Origin: Lacrimispora sphenoides
GTDB taxonomy: Bacteria; Bacillota; Clostridia; Lachnospirales; Lachnospiraceae
Reading direction: 5' to 3'
Length of the DNA stretch: 64,000 nucleotides
Assembly: GCF_900105215.1 (NCBI RefSeq)
Contig: NZ_FOIP01000001.1
Location: forward strand, 620,001 to 684,000
Below the pieces are notes generated by a model that saw only the letters and a program-made list of their open reading frames with translations, was not told the origin of the DNA and did no database searches. The number at the start of each line of letters is the position of its first letter. Position 1 is the stretch's first letter. The position numbers and the translations under genes are program-made. This document shows positions 44,426-51,977 of the stretch, in pieces.

Positions 44426-44454
44426 ATAATAACATATTTTTTTTTACATTGCAA
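44426..44454 (-). promoter_or_regulatory. promoter of the S10 operon
   Basis: TTGCAA (44454-44449), 17-bp A-rich spacer, extended -10 TGtTATTAT (hexamer 44431-44426). Confidence 0.75.
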
Positions 44455-44465
44455 GCATTTTTTTC

Positions 44466-44505
44466 AAAAAAATGGCGCAAAATCTGATTTTCCAGGTTTT
44501 GCGCC
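44466..44505 (-). terminator. terminator of the 450-aa repeat protein gene
   Basis: GGCGCAAAA...TTTTGCGCC followed by ATTTTTTT on the minus strand, 17 bp after the stop and only about 12 bp before the rpsJ -35 box. Confidence 0.85.
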
Positions 44506-44521
44506 TTTGGTCACTCTTTTC

Positions 44522-45874
44522 TTAATTCCAGGCCGGTTCTGTAGGGGTTCTGCCTTCTCCGCTTGGATCGTCATCATTCACCTTTAATAAATTTCCATTG
44601 CTTCCAGTCTTGTATCTTGTACCATCAGAGTTCTTTACCGTCGTATTTTTGGATACCTTGCCGGAAGTGTTCACCACATAGGTTGTTTTGGTGCTTCCTG
44701 TAGGAATGGCAATGGCTTCATACTTCGTTCCTTCATCCGCACATTGAAGCTTTCCCATATAATAAAGGTAACTGTCCTTAACTCCGGTATAACCACGGCC
44801 ACTGTCACTGAAGTAATAGGTAGCTTCGTCGCCATCTCCTTCAATCACCTTTATCCTGCCCTTCTGCATGGTGCTGGTCTTCTTATCTCCAAAATAGAAT
44901 GCCGTATATTCCGATGTACTTCCAATCATCACCTTCTGTAGCCCATATACAGGATTGCCCAGGTTATTAAACAGATAGGTCTTGTCATTAATTTTAGTTA
45001 TATTCTGAGTGGTGGCATCTCCATCCTTCGGACCGGTCTTTGGAATTCCTGAACTTGAGAAATAAAACCATTCTACACTCTCTTCATAGCCAGATAAATC
45101 CTGTGGCGGTTCCACAGAATACCAGCCCACTCTCAGCTTGCCATTGCTGTCATAATATTTATAGTTCTGGATGTCGTACTCCGCGTTATCAACTCCAACG
45201 TTCTTCCATCCGGTCTGAAGCGCTCCATCTGAGTCAAAGCAGTAAGCGACACCGTCAATCTTATAGGTCGCGTAATCTCCGGAAATGTTCTTTGGAACAT
45301 ACTTTTTACCGTTGTCGTTAAAATAGTACCAGAACTTTCCGTCATCATTATCCCCCGGAGTAACACGGTCCCCGTCGTTATTGCTGTTTGGTGAGAAAAG
45401 CTTCTGCCAGCCGGTACGCATGGCTCCGTCCGTTCCGCAATAATACATGTCATCAAGGACCCAGCCGGTCTGCATCTCACCATTAGGATCAAAATAATAC
45501 CATTTGTTATTGATCTTGGACCAGTTATCCATAATGGCCTTTCCGCTGCTGCCGAAATAATACCACTTGTACTGGGAACTACTTGAATCCTGAAACTTCA
45601 TCCATTTATCCGTAACCAGAATTCCGTTGGAGTCCATATAATAAGTATTTTCCACCCAGGTATTAACGGACATATCGCCATTGGTGTTTAAATAACGCCA
45701 AAGGTTGTCCGCTCCCTTTTTCCAGGTGTTCGTCACCTTATTTCCGCTTGTATCATAATAAACCCAGGTGCTTCCAGACTGAGCCCAACCTTCTGCGGCA
45801 TAAGACTCTACAGACACGGCACCAACCGTCAGCATGGCGGTAACAGCCAGCATGATGAGACCTTTTCTTTTCAT
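44522..45874 (-). CDS. secreted protein made almost entirely of cell-wall-binding repeats, 450 aa
   Basis: A signal peptide (MKRKGLIMLAVTAMLTVGAVSVESYAA) runs directly into about fifteen aromatic repeats of the type NNKWYYFDPNGEMQTGW that continue to near the C-terminus. The last about 20 residues are Asp/Gly/Pro-rich (NDDDPSGEGRTPTEPAW). There is no enzymatic or N-terminal adhesion domain. Such repeats normally anchor a protein to wall polymers, so an all-repeat protein may be a surface coat or scaffold. It is upstream of rpsJ with its own promoter and terminator and resembles the two genes at 24.9-27.2 kb. Confidence 0.8.
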   Translation of the reverse strand: MKRKGLIMLAVTAMLTVGAVSVESYAAEGWAQSGSTWVYYDTSGNKVTNTWKKGADNLWRYLNTNGDMSVNTWVENTYYMDSNGILVTDKWMKFQDSSSSQYKWYYFGSSGKAIMDNWSKINNKWYYFDPNGEMQTGWVLDDMYYCGTDGAMRTGWQKLFSPNSNNDGDRVTPGDNDDGKFWYYFNDNGKKYVPKNISGDYATYKIDGVAYCFDSDGALQTGWKNVGVDNAEYDIQNYKYYDSNGKLRVGWYSVEPPQDLSGYEESVEWFYFSSSGIPKTGPKDGDATTQNITKINDKTYLFNNLGNPVYGLQKVMIGSTSEYTAFYFGDKKTSTMQKGRIKVIEGDGDEATYYFSDSGRGYTGVKDSYLYYMGKLQCADEGTKYEAIAIPTGSTKTTYVVNTSGKVSKNTTVKNSDGTRYKTGSNGNLLKVNDDDPSGEGRTPTEPAWN

Positions 45875-45915
45875 ATCTTCACTCCTTACAAGGATTTCCT
45901 TTTTTGCTATAATTT

Positions 45916-45944
45916 ATTTTAACAATTAATCGCAGATTATTCAA
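45916..45944 (-). promoter_or_regulatory. promoter of the 450-aa repeat protein gene
   Basis: TTGAAT (45944-45939), 17-bp spacer, extended -10 TGtTAAAAT (hexamer 45921-45916). Confidence 0.6.
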
Positions 45945-46083
45945 CTGTTTTAATCTTTCAATTCTATTACGAAATTATTTCCCTTGTCTTTTCTGGGTCT
46001 TTATCTAAAAATACATTGCTATAAATATAACAAAATGAGATTAACTATTATATCATTTCGAATGAAAAATAGGCAGACAAACA

Positions 46084-46115
46084 GGACTGAATCCTGTTAA
46101 TACAGAATTCAGTCC
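46084..46115 (-). terminator. hairpin after the Cys-rich protein gene
   Basis: GGACTGAAT...ATTCAGTCC (9 bp, 14-nt loop) followed by TGTTTGTCTG on the minus strand; the T-tract is weak. Confidence 0.5.
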
Positions 46116-46153
46116 CAATAAATTCCTTAAGTTTAAAGATTCAGCCATTCTTT

Positions 46154-46360
46154 TTAAAACCAATTGCAGCGATTGTTACAGCCCCAGTTACCGCAGCATC
46201 TATTGCAACGGTTGCAGCAGCCCCGATTGCAGCAACCCTGATTACAGCCATTCGTCCAGCCCCAGTTACAGCCGTTGTTACAGCCCCTATTACATCGATT
46301 GCAGCATCCATTATTCCAGCCGCATCCGCAGGCAGAAAAGCCTATATTAAAACAACACAT
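46154..46360 (-). CDS. Cys/Asn/Gly-rich repetitive small protein, 68 aa
   Basis: Unrecognised protein in which about 19 of 68 residues are cysteine, set in short repeats such as NRCNRGCNNGCNWG, NGCNQGCCNRGCC and NRCNRCCGNWGCNN. After MCCFNIGFSACGCG there is no signal peptide or hydrophobic helix. Such composition suggests a disulfide-cross-linked structural protein (for example spore coat) or a metal-binding protein; neither is shown. The start at 46360 follows GAGGTGCAAATTT; an ATG five codons upstream would include the ribosome binding site. DNA repeats (TTGCAGC, CAGCCCC) underlie the protein repeats. Confidence 0.7.
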   Translation of the reverse strand: MCCFNIGFSACGCGWNNGCCNRCNRGCNNGCNWGWTNGCNQGCCNRGCCNRCNRCCGNWGCNNRCNWF

Positions 46361-46453
46361 AAATTTGCACCTCATTCTATTAATTTATACTATATTATAT
46401 AGGACAAAAGACAAGGTGTGAATATGGGCTCTTTTCCATCAATTCTCCCGTAC

Positions 46454-46482
46454 TTGACGCTCCCGGCTCTATCCAGTATAAT
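46454..46482 (+). promoter_or_regulatory. promoter of the rRNA methyltransferase gene
   Basis: TTGACG (46454-46459), 17-bp spacer, TATAAT (46477-46482). Confidence 0.75.
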
Positions 46483-46569
46483 CAAGGAAGTTCAAATTTG
46501 TCTTTGGCTATTGAACGGATTATTTGAGAAAACTACTATTAACTATTTATGGAAAGGGCGGCACCAATT

Positions 46570-47430
46570 ATGTGGATTGCAGACGGCTGGAAAGATTATG
46601 AAGTGATAGACTGTTCAGAAGGAGAAAAACTTGAACGCTGGGGAAATTATCTCCTTGTACGTCCTGACCCACAGGTTATCTGGTCCACTCCCAAGACGGA
46701 AAAAGGCTGGAAAAGGATGAACGGCCACTATCATCGCAGCGCCAAGGGCGGCGGTGAGTGGGAATTTTTTGACCTTCCGGAACAATGGACAATCAGTTAT
46801 AAGGATTTAACCTTTCAATTAAAGCCCTTCAGCTTTAAACATACAGGACTCTTTCCGGAACAGGCGGCAAACTGGGATTGGTTCAGTGAAAAAATAAAAC
46901 AGGCCGGACGGCCTGTAAAAGTGCTTAACTTATTTGCCTATACCGGAGGTGCTACCCTGGCAGCCGCAAAAGCCGGGGCTTCTGTCACTCATGTAGATGC
47001 ATCCAAGGGTATGGTCGGCTGGGCCAAGGAAAACGCCCACTCTTCCAATCTGGATTCCGCCTCCATCCGCTGGATCGTGGATGACTGCGTAAAATTCGTT
47101 GAAAGAGAGATCAGAAGGGGAAACCATTACGATGCAATCATTATGGATCCTCCTTCCTATGGAAGAGGGCCAAAGGGGGAAATCTGGAAAATAGAGGACG
47201 CCATTTATCCTTTGGTGAAGCTTTGCGCTCAGCTTCTGTCTGATCAGCCTCTGTTCTTCCTAATCAATTCCTATACCACTGGACTGGCTCCTTCTGTACT
47301 TTCCTATATGATGTCTACCGAAATTGGCGTAAAATTCGGAGGTACCGTAAAGTCAGAAGAAGTGGGTCTGCCTGTAACCCGGACCGGACTGGTTCTTCCC
47401 TGCGGTGCTTCAGGCAGATGGTGGGCTTAA
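46570..47430 (+). CDS. class I SAM-dependent (RlmI-like) RNA methyltransferase
   Basis: 286 residues. An N-terminal substrate-recognition region (MWIADGWKDYEVIDCSEGEKLERWGNYLL) is followed by a Rossmann methyltransferase domain: SAM loop VLNLFAYTGGATLAAAKAGA, acidic ribose-binding VTHVDASKGM and catalytic DPPSYGRG. The NLFAYTGG and DPPSY wording is that of the RlmI/YccW 23S rRNA cytosine-5 group, although the PUA domain of RlmI is absent, so the RNA target is uncertain. The start at 46570 follows AAAGGGCGG; an ATG seven codons upstream lacks good spacing. It converges with the acyltransferase gene, with stops 6 bp apart. Confidence 0.82.
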   Translation: MWIADGWKDYEVIDCSEGEKLERWGNYLLVRPDPQVIWSTPKTEKGWKRMNGHYHRSAKGGGEWEFFDLPEQWTISYKDLTFQLKPFSFKHTGLFPEQAANWDWFSEKIKQAGRPVKVLNLFAYTGGATLAAAKAGASVTHVDASKGMVGWAKENAHSSNLDSASIRWIVDDCVKFVEREIRRGNHYDAIIMDPPSYGRGPKGEIWKIEDAIYPLVKLCAQLLSDQPLFFLINSYTTGLAPSVLSYMMSTEIGVKFGGTVKSEEVGLPVTRTGLVLPCGASGRWWA

Positions 47431-47436
47431 ATATGT

Positions 47437-48474
47437 TCATCGCCCTCCGTTGAGCAGATTCCACAAAACCGGAAGGTAACGGCGCAGAAAGAGACCGGCC
47501 CAGTAACTGAATATCACACATAAAACCGGCATAAACAGGAAAATTCCAAGTGGCAGTGGCGGAAAAGCAGGGAGCAGCAATGCTCCCGTTTTATTTATCA
47601 GCCGTACCATGGCGAAATGGACGGCATATAAAAAGAAATTCTGTTTCATCCAATCTTTTGTGTTCTCCAAATGCTGCTCTGGAACCAGAAACCATAAACC
47701 CACCGGAATAAATAGCCGGTAGATTACAGTAGTAGCAGCAACCTCTCCCTTAATGCTTCCTGGAAGATCCAGGTCCTTTATGAGAAGCCCTGCAGCTACA
47801 ATAATAAGACCTGCCAGAAAGCGTCTCCTGTTCCAGGACTTTTCGGCGATCGTTCTTCCTAAAACTGCAGCAAAAGCGCCAAAGCTGTAATAAAACAGGG
47901 CATCCAGATTGAGAAGAGGCAAAGAAGCACCGATGTAAATTGCAGCAAGCGTTACGGTCAGAAGCAAAACACCCGTAAGCCACTGCCTGACAAAGAGATA
48001 AATTACCGGCGCCAGAACAATCAAAATAATGAGCTGGTTCAAATACCAGAACACATAATTATAGGTATAATAAAGGACCGCATCTGCTGCAACCGTAAAG
48101 TGAAAGGGGATTTTTCCCTTTCCAATAATATCAGAAGCCACTGGAAGCCGGCTTCCTATAACATACCCAAGGTAATATAAAAGATTCCATACGATATAGG
48201 GAACCAACACACTTCTGATCCTGGAATTCCATTTGATCCAAAGGCGGTCCATGGTAAAATTCCGGAAGAAAAGATAAGAGGATATGAGAAAAAATCCAGG
48301 AACGGCGATCTGAGCCACCTGATCACCAAAAAATCGCTCCAGAGCATCAACTTCATAAGCAGTCCTAGTGTTGCCCAGAAAAAGGACTGCATTGTAGGAA
48401 TGGACCCATATGACCAAAACGCTGAAAAAGAATGTAAACCAGGTTATCTTATTACGGAATCTCCTTTCTTCCAT
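47437..48474 (-). CDS. acyltransferase 3 family membrane protein
   Basis: 345 residues, about ten membrane helices, of the acyltransferase 3 family (OafA/WecH-like) that O-acetylates surface polysaccharides or lipids. The N-terminal helix carries the family's conserved His (VIWVHSYNAV) and a following Arg. LVPYIVWNLLYYLG and FLISSYLFFRNF are typical. AAAGGAGGGCCCT precedes the ATG. It is a single gene; the acceptor is unknown, perhaps a wall polymer given the neighbouring envelope genes. Confidence 0.78.
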   Translation of the reverse strand: MEERRFRNKITWFTFFFSVLVIWVHSYNAVLFLGNTRTAYEVDALERFFGDQVAQIAVPGFFLISSYLFFRNFTMDRLWIKWNSRIRSVLVPYIVWNLLYYLGYVIGSRLPVASDIIGKGKIPFHFTVAADAVLYYTYNYVFWYLNQLIILIVLAPVIYLFVRQWLTGVLLLTVTLAAIYIGASLPLLNLDALFYYSFGAFAAVLGRTIAEKSWNRRRFLAGLIIVAAGLLIKDLDLPGSIKGEVAATTVIYRLFIPVGLWFLVPEQHLENTKDWMKQNFFLYAVHFAMVRLINKTGALLLPAFPPLPLGIFLFMPVLCVIFSYWAGLFLRRYLPVLWNLLNGGR

Positions 48475-48653
48475 AGGGCCCTCCTTTCTGCGCCTTTACC
48501 ATCGGAGGCAAAAACGGATATATAGAATTATATTATCATTTGATGTCCAAAATGGCAACTGCTGCTAAAAAGTACCTGCTGATTCCCTGACTGCCTTCAG
48601 ACTAATTTCAGTAAATAGTGCTATTCTTTTCTTATAAAATTATTTTTATTCAT

Positions 48654-48706
48654 ATAACAAAAGGCATCCAACTAAGGGGGTTAGGTAATTACCAAATGCC
48701 TGTTAT
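48654..48706 (+). promoter_or_regulatory. stem-loop in the 5' leader of the 155-aa protein gene
   Basis: ATAAC / GTTAT and AGGCAT / ATGCCT arms form a two-step stem, with a GGGGGTTAGG and GGTAATTACC loop region inside, ending 9 bp before the GGAGG ribosome binding site. No terminator T-run. Possibly regulatory. Confidence 0.4.
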
Positions 48707-48730
48707 ATAATTACAAAGGAGGAAACAATC

Positions 48731-49198
48731 ATGGGAATCTCAGGAATTTCAAATCCTTCATCCTATGAAGAATGGCAGCTCCTTCAAGACCAGAAGGAAA
48801 AAGCACAAGCAGCCTCTGCAAAAAGTGGAGCAGCAGAAGCCGCACAGATCGAAGCAATCGGAAATGAAGTCAATGGGCTGATCCAGGAAACCCGTTCCGT
48901 AAGCTCAGATCGTATGGATACCATTGAAATCAGCAGCGAAGGCAGAGCCTTCCAGGAAAACCAGGCAGTTTCTGAAAACATACCTGCTCCTTTCGCAAAG
49001 CCTGTTTCCGAGGTGAAAGAAACAGAAAACGGTAACAGCAACAATGATCTCACGACTCTGACCGAGGAAGAAATCCAGAAGCTGGTAGATAATGGAACCA
49101 TCACACAGGCCGAAGCCAATGCAGAACTAGCCAGAAGAGAAGAAAGTAGACCCGAAGAGGCAGAGATGGAAAAAAAATCACAGGAATTAGTTGAATAG
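48731..49198 (+). CDS. unrecognised small hydrophilic protein, 155 aa
   Basis: I do not recognise this protein. It is hydrophilic and rich in Glu, Ala and Ser, with no membrane or signal segment: an N-terminal GISGISNPSSYEEWQLLQDQKEKAQA, a likely coiled or disordered middle, and a C-terminal helical pair (TLTEEEIQKLVDNGTITQAEANAELARREE). GGAGGAAACAATC is an excellent ribosome binding site and a clean terminator follows, so it is a real, single-gene transcript. It sits between envelope genes, which says little about its job. Confidence 0.7.
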   Translation: MGISGISNPSSYEEWQLLQDQKEKAQAASAKSGAAEAAQIEAIGNEVNGLIQETRSVSSDRMDTIEISSEGRAFQENQAVSENIPAPFAKPVSEVKETENGNSNNDLTTLTEEEIQKLVDNGTITQAEANAELARREESRPEEAEMEKKSQELVE

Positions 49199-49207
49199 CA
49201 GCAGATC

Positions 49208-49235
49208 ATGCCCGGTTCCCACCGGGCATTTCTTA
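49208..49235 (+). terminator. terminator of the 155-aa protein gene
   Basis: ATGCCCGGT-TCCC-ACCGGGCAT followed by TTCTTATAT. Confidence 0.8.
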
Positions 49236-49407
49236 TATATAAATGTAAAATTTTTCATATTTTATTATCTTATAGCGTAGAGTTTATGATATAATGCTTT
49301 AGCGAAGTATCAAATAGGGTGTGGACAAACTTTTGCTGCTCTTGATGGAATTATTCAAATGTATCATGATAAAAAACAGGATATGAAGTGTTAAATGAAA
49401 ATGTATT

Positions 49408-49448
49408 AAAGTGCAGGACTAGCCAGTGAGCCCGCACTTTGATATAAT
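49408..49448 (+). promoter_or_regulatory. promoter with inverted repeat upstream of the subtilase
   Basis: Weak -35 TAGCCA (49420-49425), 17-bp spacer, TATAAT (49443-49448). An inverted repeat AAAGTGC...GCACTTT (49408-49440) brackets the -35 region, and a GGAACAA/TTGTTCC hairpin follows in the leader. Confidence 0.45.
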
Positions 49449-49493
49449 AGGAACAATTTCAATGATTGTTCCATATATAAGGAGATAGAAACT

Positions 49494-50795
49494 ATGAAAA
49501 AAATAACTCGTGCTGCCTGTCTGATCTTAACCCTCCTTCTTGCAGGCCTGCCCCTTTTTAGCGGCCCGGCTCCCGGAAATGGTACTGAAACGACCTTGAC
49601 AAGCGCACTTATGGCACAGTCTTCAGACAGTGGACAAGCACTGCAGACTATGGCCCTCGGACCTGGTCTTATTAACTTATCCCCCGCGGATGAATTTTCC
49701 ACTTATCAGTGGGGGTTAAAAAATGACGGGGAATTCCGCCTTATAGAGTTAAAATCCAAATTTAAATCCATTGATAATATTTACGATGGACGGAAATCAA
49801 AAGACGGTACGGCAAAGCCCGGTCCCGGAGACTATGAATCTACAGTGATCGGTGCTGTCACCGGAATCGATATTAATGTACAGCCAGCATGGAAGCTTTA
49901 CGATCAGGCTGAGAATAAGCGCTCTGTCATTGTCGCCATCATCGATACCGGCATTGATATCAATCACCTGGAGCTTAAAAATGCCATATGGACCAATCCC
50001 GGCGAGATTGACGGGGATGGAATCGATAACGACGGCAACGGATATGTGGATGATATTCACGGCTGGAATTTTTACTCCGGTAATAACCAGGTCTTTACCG
50101 GCAGCGAGGACAGCCATGGTACCCATGCGGCAGGAACCATCAGCGCCGCCCGGGGAGCCTACGGCATAGCCGGAATCACGGACAATAACTACGTAAAGAT
50201 CATGCCTTTAAAGGCCCTGGGAGGCGAAGACGGGCTGGGATCCCCGGAAGCGGTGATCCAGGCGATCCATTACGCCGAAGCACACGGTGCTTCCATCTGC
50301 AACTTAAGCATGGGCACCACTGCCTACAGCGAAGAGCTGGCTCAGACCATGAAAAATTCCAGCATGCTGTTTGTGGTATCCTGCGGTAACGGCGGAATCT
50401 CCGGACTTGGATACGATACAGATATCTACCCTGTTTATCCTGCTTCCCTGCCATATGACAACATAATCTCCGTGGCAAACCTTTTGTTTGACGGAACCTT
50501 AAGCAAGGATTCTAACTACGGCGCAACGAGCGTTGATATAGCCGCCCCCGGCAGCTACATATTAAGCACTGTTCCAGGTAATGCCTATGGTTTTATGAGC
50601 GGTACTTCCATGGCAGCTCCCATGGTAACAGGTGTGGCTGCTATGCTCTATTCCTACAGGCAGGACATTTCCCTGTCAGATGTAAAAACTATCCTTTTAA
50701 ATTCCAGCAGGAAACTGGATACCCTTACAGGGAAGATGGTAAGCGGAGGTCTTCTAGATGCCTACGAAGCCCTAACCTGGAATCATACACGATAG
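49494..50795 (+). CDS. secreted S8 (subtilisin-like) serine peptidase
   Basis: 433 residues. A signal peptide (ITRAACLILTLLLAGLPLFSGPAPG) is followed by a short pro-region of about 85 residues and a complete S8 domain with Asp in VAIIDTGIDINH, His in SHGTHAAGTISA and Ser in FMSGTSMAAPMVTGVAAML; the oxyanion Asn lies in VSCGNGG. It is expected to be exported and cleave proteins outside the cell. There is no C-terminal wall anchor. A promoter with a dyad element lies upstream, and a bidirectional terminator separates it from the MurNAc cluster. Confidence 0.92.
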   Translation: MKKITRAACLILTLLLAGLPLFSGPAPGNGTETTLTSALMAQSSDSGQALQTMALGPGLINLSPADEFSTYQWGLKNDGEFRLIELKSKFKSIDNIYDGRKSKDGTAKPGPGDYESTVIGAVTGIDINVQPAWKLYDQAENKRSVIVAIIDTGIDINHLELKNAIWTNPGEIDGDGIDNDGNGYVDDIHGWNFYSGNNQVFTGSEDSHGTHAAGTISAARGAYGIAGITDNNYVKIMPLKALGGEDGLGSPEAVIQAIHYAEAHGASICNLSMGTTAYSEELAQTMKNSSMLFVVSCGNGGISGLGYDTDIYPVYPASLPYDNIISVANLLFDGTLSKDSNYGATSVDIAAPGSYILSTVPGNAYGFMSGTSMAAPMVTGVAAMLYSYRQDISLSDVKTILLNSSRKLDTLTGKMVSGGLLDAYEALTWNHTR

Positions 50796-50871
50796 CAATG
50801 AGCAGTGCGGACTTATACTACAATATAACAAAACGTTGATTTCTACATTCGCAAATAATAATTCTTCCATA

Positions 50872-50917
50872 AAAAAAGTCTGTAACCCCGGTCTTACCAA
50901 AGGTTACAGACTTTTTT
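50872..50917. terminator. bidirectional terminator between the subtilase and mupG
   Basis: AAAAAAGTCTGTAACC / GGTTACAGACTTTTTT perfect 16-bp inverted repeat between two convergent genes. Confidence 0.9.
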
Positions 50918-50927
50918 AACAGAAGAA

Positions 50928-51977
50928 TTATATCAGTTTCACTCCAAGCCCTTTCTGAATATATGGCAAATATTTCATACAAGAGTCATGTACCTGCCCA
51001 ATAATATTTACCCTATCCTCTCCAGGCAGATCAACTCTGGCAATTTCAAGTTCTCCCATATACCGTAAATAATTTTCATTGGAAATGCTGATACTTCCCT
51101 GCTTCCTTACTTGTGAATGATTCTCATGATCAGGCTTAATTTCCTGCTTATACTGCCTTGATTCCTGGGAACGAATAACGTATTCGCTGGAATCCGGCCT
51201 GTCATGATGAATGATATCTCTTACAAATTCATAGGGAGAAAGTATGTCTGCCTTAAGTTCCACATAATCCTGGCTTAAGCATTGGATATCCTTCCAGTCC
51301 CTTTCTTCTACATCCACATCGCCGATTAACACCACATCGCAGGAACCATCATAGAAGAGTTCCAGCATGTTCAAAAGTACCTGGTCTTTCCTCCCCCGGT
51401 GCTCTTCCACCGTTGGAAGACCTTCAAACAAGGGGCCTCTCAATTCCAGATTCCCAGGCACAAAAGCCATGGTAGTAAAGCCAAGATATTGAAGCCTCAG
51501 ATTCATTTCCTTTGTTTGTTTCAGTGACAGGGCTGTGAACTGCTTGGGATAAAAGTTATGGCATGCAGTAAATCTGGTAAAATCAGCCCCATACTTTTTC
51601 CATTCCATTAGTTCCTCCTCCATAATGGTGGAGGCATTAAATACCACATAAAAATCCTTGGAAATCTCTACCGTCTCTTTTGCATCAAAACCATAATCAA
51701 GGCGAACATGGGTGATTCCCAGCTCCTTAAGCTCTGCTATGCTGTCTGTTTCAAACTTTTCCAGGGTTTCCGGGCCCACATCCACAATGAGATTTAACCC
51801 GCCTTCCCTGCACATGCTCAGAAGTTTAAGTACATCAGAACGGTAATCGATTCCAGTTTCCTCTGGAATGTGGAGTGAAGTAAACGCATACTTCACTCCG
51901 CTCTTTATCGCTTTCTTTATTAAGCGTTCATTCTTTTCCATTCCACTTGAAAAATAGATTGAAATTCCTGTATTCAT
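50928..51977 (-). CDS. mupG: MupG-type 6-phospho-N-acetylmuramidase (DUF871 TIM barrel)
   Basis: 349 residues of the DUF871/MupG family: N-terminal TIM-barrel (MNTGISIYFSSGMEKNERLIKKA, LNLIVDVGPETLEKF, ITHVRLDYGF) and a C-terminal cyclophilin-like beta domain starting about residue 260. In Staphylococcus, MupG cleaves MurNAc-6-phosphate-containing disaccharide imported by MurP. The position directly after murP (one base apart) and with murQ and murR supports the same role here, feeding wall-turnover sugars into glycolysis. GGAGAATAA precedes the ATG. It is the last gene of the operon. Confidence 0.85.
   Translation of the reverse strand: MNTGISIYFSSGMEKNERLIKKAIKSGVKYAFTSLHIPEETGIDYRSDVLKLLSMCREGGLNLIVDVGPETLEKFETDSIAELKELGITHVRLDYGFDAKETVEISKDFYVVFNASTIMEEELMEWKKYGADFTRFTACHNFYPKQFTALSLKQTKEMNLRLQYLGFTTMAFVPGNLELRGPLFEGLPTVEEHRGRKDQVLLNMLELFYDGSCDVVLIGDVDVEERDWKDIQCLSQDYVELKADILSPYEFVRDIIHHDRPDSSEYVIRSQESRQYKQEIKPDHENHSQVRKQGSISISNENYLRYMGELEIARVDLPGEDRVNIIGQVHDSCMKYLPYIQKGLGVKLI

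Noticed and set aside
49287..49397. Open frame ending AALDGIIQMYHDKKQDMKC before the subtilase
   Set aside because: No start codon or ribosome binding site; only about 35 codons. It may be a gene remnant but cannot be supported.
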